Below are positions 27,140-36,513 of a DNA stretch of 64,000 bases, piece after piece. The translations under genes were made by a program, and so were the position numbers. The notes under the pieces were generated by a model. That model ran no database searches. It was given only the letters and a program-made list of their open reading frames with translations, and was not told the origin of the DNA. Location: the NCBI GenBank assembly GCA_017621225.1, contig JAGATN010000010.1, forward strand, positions 1 through 64,000, given 5' to 3'. The stretch is from Muribaculaceae bacterium (GTDB lineage Bacteria; Bacteroidota; Bacteroidia; Bacteroidales; Muribaculaceae). How positions within the stretch are numbered: position 1 is the first letter of the stretch; each line of letters starts with the position of its first letter.

Positions 27140-29236
27140 ATGCAGCCGTCAAAGCCAAAAAAGCCAGCCATACGATTCAGCATGTACTGGATGTATGCCA
27201 TAATCATAATATTTCTCGCCGGTGCGCTCTATCTCGACGATAACTCGCTTACAAAAGAGGTGAGTTACTCGAAATTCGAGTCGTACGTAGGATCGGGCGG
27301 AGTTACCAAAATAATCGTATTTTCAAACAAAGCCCAAGCCGAAGCGTTCCTTAACGACTCGCTTGCATCGAAAATATTCAACGAAAATCAATTCAAGCCC
27401 GGAACAGGCACGAATGCAAAGATATTAACCGACATACCTTCGGCCGACAAGCTACAAGACAAAATTGACCAGTGGCAAGCCGAGGGAGTGTTTAAAGGCG
27501 AAGTGAAATTCGAAAAAAGCAGCGACATTTCCGGTCTGCTCTGGACATTCGGACCGGTATTGCTGCTGATCGTATTCTGGTTCGTCATGATGCGCCGCAT
27601 GTCGGGCAAGGACGGCGGCAGCGGCGGAGTGTTCAACGTCGGGAAGTCGAAGGCAAAGATATTCGACAAGGATGGCCCCATACAAGTCACGTTCAAGGAT
27701 GTAGCCGGATTGTCGGAAGCCAAGACCGAAATAGAGGAAATAGTGGAATTTTTGAAAAATCCGCAACGATACACCAATCTCGGAGGAAAAATACCCAAAG
27801 GCGCCCTGCTTGTAGGCCCTCCCGGAACTGGCAAAATGTTACTCGCCAAAGCCGTGGCTGGAGAAGCCAACGTGCCGTTCTTCTCTATGTCGGGCTCTGA
27901 CTTCGTGGAAATGTTTGTCGGCGTTGGTGCCTCGCGCGTACGCGACCTTTTCCGTCAGGCGAAGGAGAAAGCACCCTGCATAGTGTTCATCGACGAAATC
28001 GACGCAGTGGGTAGAGCGCGCGGACGCAACCCGAACATGGGAGCGAACGACGAACGCGAAAACACCTTGAACCAGCTACTCACCGAGATGGACGGTTTCG
28101 GCACCAACAGCGGCGTGATAATTCTCGCTGCCACCAACCGCGCCGACATTCTCGACAAAGCGTTGCTACGCGCCGGCCGTTTCGACCGACAAATATACGT
28201 TGACCTCCCCGACCTGAACGATCGAGTGGCAATATTCAACGTTCATTTGCAGAAAATAAAGACCGACGAAACCGTCGACGTGGATTTGCTCGCACGTCAA
28301 ACGCCGGGATTCTCGGGTGCCGACATTGCAAACGTATGTAACGAGGCAGCTCTGATAGCGGCTCGACACAACAAACCTTCGGTAGGCCGACAAGACTTCA
28401 TCGATGCCGTCGACCGAATAATAGGCGGTCTCGAAAAACGCTCAAAGATAACCACCGACGAGGAAAAACGCGCCATTGCCATACATGAAGCCGGACACGC
28501 ATGCATATCATGGCACTTGCGCTACGCCAATCCGCTCATAAAGGTAACAATAGTGCCGCGCGGAAAAGCGCTCGGAGCCGCTTGGTATCTCCCCGAAGAA
28601 CGACAGATCACCCCGTCGCAGGCGCTTCTCGACGAAATGTGCGCCACTCTTGGCGGTCGCGCCGCCGAAGAATTGTTCCTCGGACGCATATCGACCGGAG
28701 CCGCCAACGACCTCGAACGAGTAACTAAGCAAGCATATGCAATGGTAGTATATTATGGTATGAGCGAAAAGCTGCCAAACATATGCTACTACGACTCCAC
28801 CGGACAAGACTACGGTTTCTCGAAGCCATACAGCAACGAGCGCGCAAAGATGATAGACGAAGAAGTGTCGCGAATCATCAACGAGCAGTACGAACGTGCC
28901 AAACAGATACTGACCGAGCACGCCAAGGGGCACAAAGAACTTGCCGACGTCTTGATAAAACGCGAGGTGATTTTCACCGAAGATGTCGAAAAGATATTCG
29001 GCAAACGTCCTTGGGTATCGCGTACCGACGAAATTCTATCCGTACAAGAGGCACGGAAAAAAGAAGTAGCGGCACTGCCGCCCATACCGTCGACCGAAAA
29101 CGATGAGAAAGCCGACGACGCCACGCCGGCGACCGATGAGCCTACCGACTCAAAAAGCGACGAGGCGAAGAAGGACGACACGACGCCACCGACGCCGCCT
29201 CCATTCAACGGCGTGCCCCCAATGCCCAAAAAGTAA
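27140..29236 (+). CDS. ftsH: ATP-dependent zinc metalloprotease FtsH (Walker A variant)
   Basis: A 698-residue membrane-bound AAA protease that degrades misfolded membrane and regulatory proteins. It has two N-terminal spans (about 15-32 and 133-150) flanking a small periplasmic domain, then the AAA module with Walker [16 protein letters not shown] and second-region [17 protein letters not shown], and the M41 zinc protease with HEAGH near residue 457. The Walker A reads GPPGTGKM: residue 233, normally Thr, is Met (codon ATG at 27836-27838). The C-terminal 60 residues are Pro/Asp/Lys-rich and variable. It follows rsfS; the usual downstream cdsA is absent, replaced by a barrel gene with its own promoter. 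Confidence 0.93.
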   Translation: MQPSKPKKPAIRFSMYWMYAIIIIFLAGALYLDDNSLTKEVSYSKFESYVGSGGVTKIIVFSNKAQAEAFLNDSLASKIFNENQFKPGTGTNAKILTDIPSADKLQDKIDQWQAEGVFKGEVKFEKSSDISGLLWTFGPVLLLIVFWFVMMRRMSGKDGGSGGVFNVGKSKAKIFDKDGPIQVTFKDVAGLSEAKTEIEEIVEFLKNPQRYTNLGGKIPKGALLVGPPGTGKMLLAKAVAGEANVPFFSMSGSDFVEMFVGVGASRVRDLFRQAKEKAPCIVFIDEIDAVGRARGRNPNMGANDERENTLNQLLTEMDGFGTNSGVIILAATNRADILDKALLRAGRFDRQIYVDLPDLNDRVAIFNVHLQKIKTDETVDVDLLARQTPGFSGADIANVCNEAALIAARHNKPSVGRQDFIDAVDRIIGGLEKRSKITTDEEKRAIAIHEAGHACISWHLRYANPLIKVTIVPRGKALGAAWYLPEERQITPSQALLDEMCATLGGRAAEELFLGRISTGAANDLERVTKQAYAMVVYYGMSEKLPNICYYDSTGQDYGFSKPYSNERAKMIDEEVSRIINEQYERAKQILTEHAKGHKELADVLIKREVIFTEDVEKIFGKRPWVSRTDEILSVQEARKKEVAALPPIPSTENDEKADDATPATDEPTDSKSDEAKKDDTTPPTPPPFNGVPPMPKK

Positions 29237-29258
29237 TTTAAATTGTTCCATAATTCCG

Positions 29259-29286
29259 AAAGCCGCTGAATAGCGGCTTTCTGTTT
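29259..29286 (+). terminator. Terminator after ftsH
   Basis: AAAGCCGCT (29259-29267) pairs with AGCGGCTTT (29272-29280) around a 4-nt loop, followed by CTGTTT. The tail overlaps the -33 element of the next promoter, so termination and initiation are packed into one site. Confidence 0.75.
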
Positions 29287-29316
29287 GGATTCAATCGAAT
29301 AAAAATAGTAATTTTG
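29284..29316 (+). promoter_or_regulatory. Promoter of the BamA-family barrel gene
   Basis: TTTG (29284-29287), a 21-bp spacer and TAATTTTG (29309-29316) fit the Bacteroidota consensus, 26 bp ahead of the start codon. Confidence 0.7.
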
Positions 29317-29341
29317 CAGTCCCAAAACATTCCACCACTCC

Positions 29342-30559
29342 ATGAGAAGATTCTTTATTTCGTTAATAGTGTGCCTAATCTCTGCTGCGCCGGCCATAGC
29401 CACACCTGAAACGGAACCGGATTCCATCTCTAAATCCAATAAATCGGACAATACGGTATACACCGATTCGATAGGGCTGCTTGACTGGTCGCCCAAAATA
29501 CTGCGCGAATACCTGAACTCGCTAATAAGGGGCAACATCGACCGCACTCGCGAGCGCAAATTCGACGTAAGCTTCGGGCTATCGCCATCATACACCCGCG
29601 AAGCGTCGTTCGGCATAGGAGCCATGTGCACCGGCCTTTACCGAATGGATCGCAACGACACACTTCCGCAGCCATCCGACGTATTTGCCTCGCTCAACGC
29701 CTCGCTCAACGGCTTTTTCGTGTTCACGCTCAAAGGCAACAATCTGTTTCCCGACAACAAATCGCGATTGTCGTATAAAATGGAGATATATCGCAAACGC
29801 CTCGACTTCTGGGGCATAACGTCGGAAGCCACAGCCAACAACCCAAAATCGAAATACGACCGACGACAAATCGACCTGCAACTCGAATATGTTTACCGAT
29901 TGACGCACAATCTGTTTTTGGGATTGCACCTGCGGTCTGACTACACCGATGCGCGCGAAATGAAAAATCCCGAATATCTGTTGGGCGAACATGCACAATA
30001 CTACGTAACGGGAATAGGCGTACAGATAGAAATAGATTCGCGCGACAACCTCATAACCCCCACTCGAGGCATCAGAATTGCATATACGCCTACCATATTC
30101 CCTAAATTTCTCGGAAACGCGCCATCGTTCTTCAACAGCCACCAACTTATAGTGAACGGATACTGCGGATTATGGCGCGACGCCGTAGGGGCATTCGACT
30201 TCTATGCAAAAATAAACAGCTCGAAAGCGCCGTGGACCATGCGCGAAATGGTGGCATCCGACGGCATACGAATGCGAGGATATTACATGGGGTCATACAT
30301 CGACAACAGCCAAGTGGCATCGCAGTTCGAAATTCGCCAGCACTTATGGCGACGCCTCGGAGCGACCGCATGGGTGGGCGGAGCCACGGTATTCTCGTCG
30401 CTGAAAGAATTCAAAGAGCGCGAAATAAAGCCCGAATGGCTTCCCAACTGGGGTCTCGGATTACGATTTGAGTTCAAGCACAACGTAAACGTTCGCATCG
30501 ATTACGGATTCGGACGCCATACTTCAGGACTTGTGTTTGCCATAGGCGAAGCGTTCTAA
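29342..30559 (+). CDS. BamA/TamA-family outer-membrane barrel without POTRA domains
   Basis: A 405-residue outer-membrane protein with signal peptide MRRFFISLIVCLISAAPAIA. After a short periplasmic stretch it is entirely a 16-strand-type barrel of the surface antigen D15 family. IEIDSRDNLITPTRGIRIAY is the typical strand entry, and IRMRGYYMGSYIDN contains the loop-6-like element (R-G-Y in place of the usual VRGY or IRGY). The C-terminus DYGFGRHTSGLVFAIGEAF ends in Phe as barrels should. There are no POTRA repeats, so it is not the essential BamA. Such solo barrels may act in lipid or protein insertion; this one is unassigned. It converges on the DUF695 gene with 9 bp between stops. Confidence 0.8.
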   Translation: MRRFFISLIVCLISAAPAIATPETEPDSISKSNKSDNTVYTDSIGLLDWSPKILREYLNSLIRGNIDRTRERKFDVSFGLSPSYTREASFGIGAMCTGLYRMDRNDTLPQPSDVFASLNASLNGFFVFTLKGNNLFPDNKSRLSYKMEIYRKRLDFWGITSEATANNPKSKYDRRQIDLQLEYVYRLTHNLFLGLHLRSDYTDAREMKNPEYLLGEHAQYYVTGIGVQIEIDSRDNLITPTRGIRIAYTPTIFPKFLGNAPSFFNSHQLIVNGYCGLWRDAVGAFDFYAKINSSKAPWTMREMVASDGIRMRGYYMGSYIDNSQVASQFEIRQHLWRRLGATAWVGGATVFSSLKEFKEREIKPEWLPNWGLGLRFEFKHNVNVRIDYGFGRHTSGLVFAIGEAF

Positions 30560-30568
30560 GAAACAGTT

Positions 30569-31003
30569 CTAATCAATGTTGATCTTGGCTTCGCTCATCT
30601 CCTTGTATTCATTCCATTCAGGATCGTTTTCGGCCGATATCTCCAACGGCAACAAAGGCAATTCGGCAAGTGCCTCATTAATCTTCCGGCCAAATATGTT
30701 AAGGCTCAGGGTATAAAACACCCAGTTTCGCTCGTCGTCGCCGGTATATATTCCTGTCATTACGGCAACCGGATCTTTGGTAAACGCGGCTTCCAGGCAA
30801 TCTTGGGCTTGCTGCATCAATTCGGATGTAGGAGTATCGGGCATGCCCATCGAGTCGCCCTCATACCGCCACGTCACGGTAACGCGAATGTTGAAGCGCG
30901 GATTGTCGATAAACTTCTTCACATCGCCGCGTCCCGTAACCATTATCAACCGGCCCGATTCGCTTTGCGTTGGAGCCGTCCACCATTGTCCTGATTCTGC
31001 CAT
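30569..31003 (-). CDS. DUF695-type protein
   Basis: A 144-residue soluble protein with no signal peptide. It starts with GQWWTAPTQSESGRLIMVTGR and continues with a strand-rich pattern including FNIRVTVTWRYEGD and MTGIYTGDDERNWVFYTLS, which matches the DUF695 family. Members are scattered in bacteria and lack a known activity. The gene stands alone, convergent with the barrel gene and divergent from DUF3127. The family assignment is by recall of the pattern and deserves moderate confidence. Confidence 0.65.
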   Translation of the reverse strand: MAESGQWWTAPTQSESGRLIMVTGRGDVKKFIDNPRFNIRVTVTWRYEGDSMGMPDTPTSELMQQAQDCLEAAFTKDPVAVMTGIYTGDDERNWVFYTLSLNIFGRKINEALAELPLLPLEISAENDPEWNEYKEMSEAKINID

Positions 31004-31098
31004 CTGAAAGTAGTTTTTAATTTGATTAGTAAAATTACTACATTTATTATTATCTTAAAACTAATTTGATAAATTTACAATAAGTTTACCGCCCAAAA

Positions 31099-31130
31099 TT
31101 TGGCATTTATGGGTTATATAACTAAATTTG
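31099..31130 (+). promoter_or_regulatory. Promoter of the DUF3127 gene
   Basis: TTTG (31099-31102), exactly 20 bp, then TAAATTTG (31123-31130). This places the promoter inside the longer in-frame extension and supports the ATG at 31161. Confidence 0.75.
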
Positions 31131-31160
31131 TCAAAAAGTTACAACAAACATTACTTATCA

Positions 31161-31535
31161 ATGGAAATAAAAGGTAAAATAATCCTCGCACTTCCCGAAC
31201 AAAGCGGCACATCCAAAAATGGGAATGCATGGAAAAAGCGTGAATATGTGCTCGAAACGCAAGAAACGTATCCACGTAAAGTTCATTTCGATTTCTTTGG
31301 CGAACGAGCCGACCAATATCCCCTCAACGTAGGCGAAACCATAACCCTGAGCTTCGACATAGAAAGTCGTGAATACAACGGTCGTTGGTACACAAGCATC
31401 AGAGGTTGGAAAGCCGAACGCGACAATGCCGCACAACCGATGCCGCAGGCTCCGGCATATCCCGGCGAAATTCCGCCCCCGCCCGCTCCCGCATTCGATG
31501 CATCATCGTCAGGCGACGACGATCTGCCATTTTAA
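31161..31535 (+). CDS. DUF3127 OB-fold-like protein with SSB-type acidic tip
   Basis: A 124-residue protein of the DUF3127 family, common in Bacteroidota and their phages. It starts MEIKGKIILALPEQSGTSKN, then EYVLETQETYPRKVHFDFFG, and SREYNGRWYTSIRGWKAE, a five-stranded pattern consistent with an OB fold. A Pro/Ala linker leads to the end SSGDDDLPF, which copies the acidic C-terminal tip (DDDIPF) by which single-stranded DNA-binding proteins recruit replication and repair enzymes. A single-stranded DNA role is therefore inferred; it has not been shown here. The promoter 31 bp upstream fixes the start. A strong terminator follows, so it is a single-gene unit. Confidence 0.85.
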   Translation: MEIKGKIILALPEQSGTSKNGNAWKKREYVLETQETYPRKVHFDFFGERADQYPLNVGETITLSFDIESREYNGRWYTSIRGWKAERDNAAQPMPQAPAYPGEIPPPPAPAFDASSSGDDDLPF

Positions 31536-31591
31536 GCACTTCAGAGACTACACTTAGAAAAAAAATAATAGTTTCTTTTTAATAACCCCAT

Positions 31592-31641
31592 AGAGGGGAC
31601 TCGATGTCTATAAAAACGTATTGAGCCCCCTCTTTCTTTTT
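31592..31641 (+). terminator. Terminator after the DUF3127 gene
   Basis: AGAGGGGACTC (31592-31602) pairs with GAGCCCCCTCT (31623-31633) at 10 of 11 positions, followed by TTCTTTTT. The loop is 20 nt. Confidence 0.75.
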
Positions 31642-31661
31642 AATTTAAATAATAAACCATC

Positions 31662-33005
31662 ATGAAACGACTCGTAAATGTGATAGCAGCGTCGGCCTTG
31701 ACATTATCGGCTTCGATGGCTTTCGCAAACGACAACAACTCTACTGAAACGGCCACGTACATCCCCACCGCCGAAAACCTTAAAGCCCGACAAGAATTTG
31801 CCGACAATGGTTTTGGCATATTCATACACTGGGGCATATACAGCATGTTCGGACAAGGTGAATGGTATCTGAACTATGGATTGAATGCCGAGGAGTACGC
31901 CAAAGCGGCCAAAGGGTTCTACCCTGCCGAATTCAATGCAGCCGAATGGGTCTCGGCCATCAAAAACGCCGGAGCCAAATACATTTGCATAACGAGCCGA
32001 CATCATGACGGATTTTCAATGTTCGCAACCAAGCAATCGGATTACAACATCGTCGATGCTACTCCGTTTGGCCGCGACATTCTGAAGGAACTTGCCGACG
32101 AATGCCATAAGCAAGGCATCAAGCTCCATTTCTATTACTCACACATCGACTGGACTCGCCCCGATTATCCGTCAGGACGCACCGGCCTGAATACGGGACG
32201 CGACGTAAGCCTGCGCAACTGGCCAAATTATTATAAATTCATGAACAATCAGCTCACCGAGCTACTGACCAACTACGGCGAAGTAGGTGCCATATGGTTT
32301 GACGGCATGTGGGATCATGATGAAGACTCCATCCCGTTCGACTGGCAACTGACCGAACAGTATGAATTGATTCATAAGCTCCAGCCGGCATGCCTCATAG
32401 GCAACAACCACCACCTCAAACCGTTTCCCGGCGAAGACATACAGATTTTCGAGCGCGACCTCCCCGGCGAAAACACGGCAGGAATGTCGGGACAGGAAGT
32501 TTCGCAACTCCCGTTGGAAACGTGCCAGACCATGAATGGAATGTGGGGTTATAAAGTAGCCGATCAGGATTACAAGAGCGTACCGCAACTCATACATTTG
32601 CTCGTAAAAGCAGCCGGAATGGGCGCAAACCTCCTGCTCAACATAGGCCCGCAACCCGATGGAGAGCTTCCGGCCGCCTCGCTCGATCGCCTCAAAGGCA
32701 TAGGCGAATGGATGAACAAATATGGCGAAACCTTCTATGCCACCACGGCAGGCGACTTCGAAGCACAGCCATGGGGCACCTCGACGCGCAAAGGCAATAA
32801 GCTCTATCTGCACATATTGTCGGCCGACACCACCGACATCGAAGTTCCCATTGATTGCAAGGTAAAGAAAGCCGTAACATTCGATGATCGCAAAAAGGTA
32901 AATTACACCAAGAAAAAAGAAGGCGGCATAACACTTCACCTCGACAAGGTGCCGACCGACTGCATAGACTACATAGTCGAACTCGAAACATCAACAAAGA
33001 AATAA
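31662..33005 (+). CDS. Alpha-L-fucosidase, GH29
   Basis: A 447-residue exported glycoside hydrolase family 29 enzyme that removes alpha-L-fucose from glycans, acting in the periplasm or on the surface. The signal peptide ends near residue 22 (MAFAN). The barrel starts with FGIFIHWGIYSMFGQGEWY, continues with TSRHHDGFSMF, and contains GAIWFDGMWDHD where Asp214 is in the position of the retaining nucleophile. The C-terminal 90 residues form a small beta domain (TSTRKGNKLYLHIL). Its stop codon abuts the cutC start, making it the first gene of a three-gene unit. Host mucin glycans are the likely substrate, but linkage preference is not visible. Confidence 0.92.
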   Translation: MKRLVNVIAASALTLSASMAFANDNNSTETATYIPTAENLKARQEFADNGFGIFIHWGIYSMFGQGEWYLNYGLNAEEYAKAAKGFYPAEFNAAEWVSAIKNAGAKYICITSRHHDGFSMFATKQSDYNIVDATPFGRDILKELADECHKQGIKLHFYYSHIDWTRPDYPSGRTGLNTGRDVSLRNWPNYYKFMNNQLTELLTNYGEVGAIWFDGMWDHDEDSIPFDWQLTEQYELIHKLQPACLIGNNHHLKPFPGEDIQIFERDLPGENTAGMSGQEVSQLPLETCQTMNGMWGYKVADQDYKSVPQLIHLLVKAAGMGANLLLNIGPQPDGELPAASLDRLKGIGEWMNKYGETFYATTAGDFEAQPWGTSTRKGNKLYLHILSADTTDIEVPIDCKVKKAVTFDDRKKVNYTKKKEGGITLHLDKVPTDCIDYIVELETSTKK

Positions 33006-33743
33006 ATGGCATTACTTGAAGTATGTGCCGGCGACATAGGCAGCGTAAAATCGGCCTCGACCGGCGGAGCGGCAAGAGTGGAGCTTTGCTCGGCTCTCGA
33101 AGTCGGAGGGATAACACCCTCCGACGGCTTTATAACCGAAGCGTTAAAAGTCGGAGACGTGAAAGTGCACGTGCTCATACGCCCGCGCAACGGCGACTTT
33201 TTATACGACGATGACGAGATAGAATGCATGGCACGCGATGTGAAGATAGCGCGCGAACTCGGAGCGCACGGCGTGGTGATAGGAGCGCTGACGCCCGACG
33301 GCAATGTCGACATGGAAGCCTGCAAGCACATATTGCGCCACGCCGATTCCATGAACGTCACATTTCACAGGGCATTCGATCTGTGCCGCGACCCCTTCAA
33401 AGCCATTGACGAAATCTGCTCGTTGGGCTGTAACCGAATACTCACCTCGGGGCAAGCTCCTTCGGCCGAAGCCGGAGTCGAGCTGCTGTCGAAGCTGAAC
33501 GACTACGCCAACAGCCGACTGAAAATATTGGCAGGCGGAGGCATCAACCCGTCAAACGCCGCTAAAATCATACAAGCCACAGGCATAAGCGAAGTGCATG
33601 CATCGGCGCGGAGCAAAATGCCAAGCAAAATGCAATACCGACGCGACGGCGTAGCAATGGGGGCACCCGACAGCGACGAATATTCGCGCGCCACCACCTC
33701 GGCTGAAATTGTAAAACGAATTGTCGAATCAATAACTATATAA
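33006..33743 (+). CDS. cutC: CutC family protein
   Basis: A 245-residue TIM-barrel protein of the CutC family, once linked to copper homeostasis in E. coli, though that role is disputed. The family segments are intact: LEVCAGDIGSVKSASTGGAARVELCS at the start, with the DGFITEA motif, VHVLIRPRNGDFLY, VTFHRAFDLC, and ILTSGQAPSAEAG. The ATG follows the fucosidase stop with no gap, and the transglutaminase gene begins one bp after the cutC stop, so all three are almost certainly translated from one message. Grouping with carbohydrate enzymes hints at a role outside metals, as CutC is often found near glycosidases. Confidence 0.9.
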   Translation: MALLEVCAGDIGSVKSASTGGAARVELCSALEVGGITPSDGFITEALKVGDVKVHVLIRPRNGDFLYDDDEIECMARDVKIARELGAHGVVIGALTPDGNVDMEACKHILRHADSMNVTFHRAFDLCRDPFKAIDEICSLGCNRILTSGQAPSAEAGVELLSKLNDYANSRLKILAGGGINPSNAAKIIQATGISEVHASARSKMPSKMQYRRDGVAMGAPDSDEYSRATTSAEIVKRIVESITI

Positions 33744-33744
33744 G

Positions 33745-36363
33745 ATGAACATCTTGAAAAAACTGGCGCTCACGTGCGTCGCCGTTACCGTTTCGGCCCT
33801 TACCGCCACGGCTCAGATAGCCACCCCAACGGTGACAAACGACTTCAATTCACGCGCCAAACAGATTGGAAAATCAAAATACCTTGAGGTATTCAAGCGT
33901 CAGCTTACCGACGAACAACGTCAGGCGCTTCAGGTGCTCTACGCCTACATGCCGCTCCCCGACATAACCGACAATTCGGGCGACTTCTTTCTCGATAACG
34001 TAAACGTGACATTAAAAGCCCGCAACGAAATGCCGTGGGGCAAGATAGTGCCTGACCGCGAGTTCAGGCACTTCGTCATACCCTTGCGAGTCAACAACGA
34101 AATGCTCGATACGGCCCGCGCGGTATTTTACGACGAGCTGAAGGATCGCGTAAAAAGTCTGTCGATGGAGGATGCCATACTCGAGGTGAACCATTGGTGC
34201 CATGAAAAGGCCACCTATCAGCCTTCCGACAGCCGAACCCACAACCCGCTGGCCACCGTAAGCTCGGCCATAGGACGATGCGGAGAGGAATCGACGTTTA
34301 CCGTAGCAGCCTTGCGCTCCGTAGGCATCCCGGCGCGACAAATATATACGCCCCGTTGGGCTCATACCGACGACAACCATGCCTGGGTGGAAGCGTGGGC
34401 CAATGGGAAATGGTATTTTCTCGGAGCTTGCGAACCGGAACCCATATTGAACCTCGCGTGGTTCAACTCTCCGGCATCGAGAGGCATGCTCATGAACACC
34501 CGCGTATTCGGAAAATATGACGGCCAGGAAGAAGTTTTGCTCCAACTGCCGGAAACCACCGACATAAATACCACCGAAATATATGCGCCAATCGACACCA
34601 TACACGTAACCGTGACCGACAAAACGGGCCGCCCGATAAATGGCGCCACCGTTTCATACAGGCTATACAATTATGCCGAATTATATCCGATAGTAACCAA
34701 AAAGAGCGATGCAAAAGGGAACTCATCGCTCACCACCGGACTCGGCGACTTAGTGGTATGGGCCTCATATGGCAAGGATTTCGGATTCAAAAAAGCGTCG
34801 GTCGGCAAAGACCACCACGTAACCGTGAAGCTCGACATGACGCCAGAGTCAACGGGATCGTACGATTTCAACATAGTGCCCCCGCAACCATCCGACAATC
34901 CCATAGCGGCCACGCCTGATGCCATAACCCAAAACGACATCCGCAAAGCTTACGAAGATTCGATACGAACGGCCTACACGGCTACGTTTTTCGATGCAGA
35001 GAGAGCGTCGGCATTGGCCAAGAAGCTCAACGCCGACATCAGTCGCATGCAAAACATCATGATCAATGCCCGAGGCAATCACAAAACCATCGAAGCGTTT
35101 CTGCAAAGCATCCCGGCCGGAAAAATGACTCGCGCACTCGACTTTCTTGAATCACTTTCGGCAAAGGACATGTCGGACGTGACAATCGACATTCTCAATG
35201 ATCATTTTTACGGCTCCGACTCCAACGACATAGCTTTTGTAGTCAACCCGCGAATAAGCGACGAACCGTTGACCCCATACCGCAACTACTTCAAGAAGGC
35301 AATGCCGCAAAAAGATGCGAAAAAATTCCAAGCCAACCCCGACGAACTCGTAAAATGGACCGCACGTAACATCAACGTGGAGAGCGACTGGAACCCCGTT
35401 GCATTGAAAATGTCGCCCATGGCGGTATGGAACCACAGACGCACCAACGCCACGTCGCGTAACCACTTCTTCGTGGCCATGGCCCGAAGCTTGGACATAC
35501 CGGCCCGCATCGACCCCGTAACCGGCAAAACGCAGTGGCGCAAAGGAACCGACAAATGGAACGATGCAGTGTTCGAAAAAAGCAATGTCGATGCCGCATC
35601 AAACGCGCAAGGCACATTGATGCTAAGCTACGAAAAAGTGGGGCGCATCGACAATCCGCGCTACTACACCAACTTCACCATATCGAAAATAACCGACGGA
35701 CAATTGTCGCTTTTAGGATATGACGAAGATGCCACATGGCTCAACACGTTCGAAAAAGGAGTGTCGTTAGACGAAGGGCAATACATACTCGTAAGCGGAC
35801 AGCGCATGGCCGACGGCACCGTACTCGCCCACATCGAAATATTCGAGATAAAAGCCAACGCCACTACGTCGGTGAAACTTAACATCCGACAAAGCGACAA
35901 CGGAGTACAGGTGATAGGCAACTTCAACTCCGAGAACATATATCGCGACTTGGCCACCGGCACCGACAAGAGCATTTTGTCGACAACCGGACGCGGCTAC
36001 TACGTAATCGGTCTGATAACGCCCAACCACGAGCCCACCAACCACGCGTTGCGCGACATAGCCGCCCTTACGCAAGAATTTGAAAAATGGGGCAAAAACA
36101 TAGTGCTGCTTTTCAAAGACGAAAAAGAAGCGGCCCGATACGATGCATCGCAACTGCCAAAACTGCCGTCGACGGTAGTGATGGGTGCCGACATAAACGG
36201 AGCAATAGCCAATGAGATATCGGAAGCCATGAAACTCACGTCGACCGACAGACCAATATTCCTGATAGCCGACACATTCAATAGAGTGGTGTTCATAATA
36301 CAAGGCTATACGATAGGTCTTGGCGATCAGCTGATAGACACCATACACAAGCTGAAAGAATGA
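33745..36363 (+). CDS. Exported transglutaminase-like protein with C-terminal thioredoxin-like domain
   Basis: An 872-residue exported protein with signal peptide ending near residue 24 (ATAQ). The papain-like transglutaminase core lies at about 140-235: Cys179 in GRCGEES, His212 in DDNHAWVEAW, and, where an Asp is usual, an acidic pair in FLGACEPEP (Glu230, Glu232). An Ig-like carboxypeptidase-regulatory domain follows near 285-370 (VTDKTGRPINGATVSY). A second region around 500-620 contains NHFFVAMARSLDIPARI, resembling another degenerate transglutaminase segment. The last 130 residues look thioredoxin-like. It could act as a peptidase or cross-linker in the envelope. The substrate is unknown. 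Confidence 0.85.
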   Translation: MNILKKLALTCVAVTVSALTATAQIATPTVTNDFNSRAKQIGKSKYLEVFKRQLTDEQRQALQVLYAYMPLPDITDNSGDFFLDNVNVTLKARNEMPWGKIVPDREFRHFVIPLRVNNEMLDTARAVFYDELKDRVKSLSMEDAILEVNHWCHEKATYQPSDSRTHNPLATVSSAIGRCGEESTFTVAALRSVGIPARQIYTPRWAHTDDNHAWVEAWANGKWYFLGACEPEPILNLAWFNSPASRGMLMNTRVFGKYDGQEEVLLQLPETTDINTTEIYAPIDTIHVTVTDKTGRPINGATVSYRLYNYAELYPIVTKKSDAKGNSSLTTGLGDLVVWASYGKDFGFKKASVGKDHHVTVKLDMTPESTGSYDFNIVPPQPSDNPIAATPDAITQNDIRKAYEDSIRTAYTATFFDAERASALAKKLNADISRMQNIMINARGNHKTIEAFLQSIPAGKMTRALDFLESLSAKDMSDVTIDILNDHFYGSDSNDIAFVVNPRISDEPLTPYRNYFKKAMPQKDAKKFQANPDELVKWTARNINVESDWNPVALKMSPMAVWNHRRTNATSRNHFFVAMARSLDIPARIDPVTGKTQWRKGTDKWNDAVFEKSNVDAASNAQGTLMLSYEKVGRIDNPRYYTNFTISKITDGQLSLLGYDEDATWLNTFEKGVSLDEGQYILVSGQRMADGTVLAHIEIFEIKANATTSVKLNIRQSDNGVQVIGNFNSENIYRDLATGTDKSILSTTGRGYYVIGLITPNHEPTNHALRDIAALTQEFEKWGKNIVLLFKDEKEAARYDASQLPKLPSTVVMGADINGAIANEISEAMKLTSTDRPIFLIADTFNRVVFIIQGYTIGLGDQLIDTIHKLKE

Positions 36364-36393
36364 CGTAACGGCTCACGCCGCAGCATAAACAAG

Positions 36394-36442
36394 AAAAAGA
36401 GAATCCGCCAATGCTTCAAATTAAGGTGGATTCTCTTTTTTT
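36394..36442 (+). terminator. Terminator after the fucosidase-cutC-transglutaminase unit
   Basis: AAAAAGAGAATCCGCC (36394-36409) pairs with GGTGGATTCTCTTTTT, ending in seven Ts at 36436-36442, with one mismatch and a 15-nt loop. Confidence 0.8.
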
Positions 36443-36464
36443 GACCTTCAATAACGAAATAATG

Positions 36465-36496
36465 TTTGTATTATTGTGTCAAAAACATTAATTTTG
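36465..36496 (+). promoter_or_regulatory. Promoter of the small T9SS-tail-like gene
   Basis: TTTG (36465-36468), 20-bp spacer, TAATTTTG (36489-36496); the start codon is 17 bp further. It rules out the longer reading frame that begins at 36466. Confidence 0.75.
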
Positions 36497-36513
36497 CATA
36501 TGACAATTGTTAT

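Noticed and set aside
31128..31160. Upstream start for the DUF3127 protein
   Set aside because: It begins inside the -7 promoter element; the family sequence begins at 31161.
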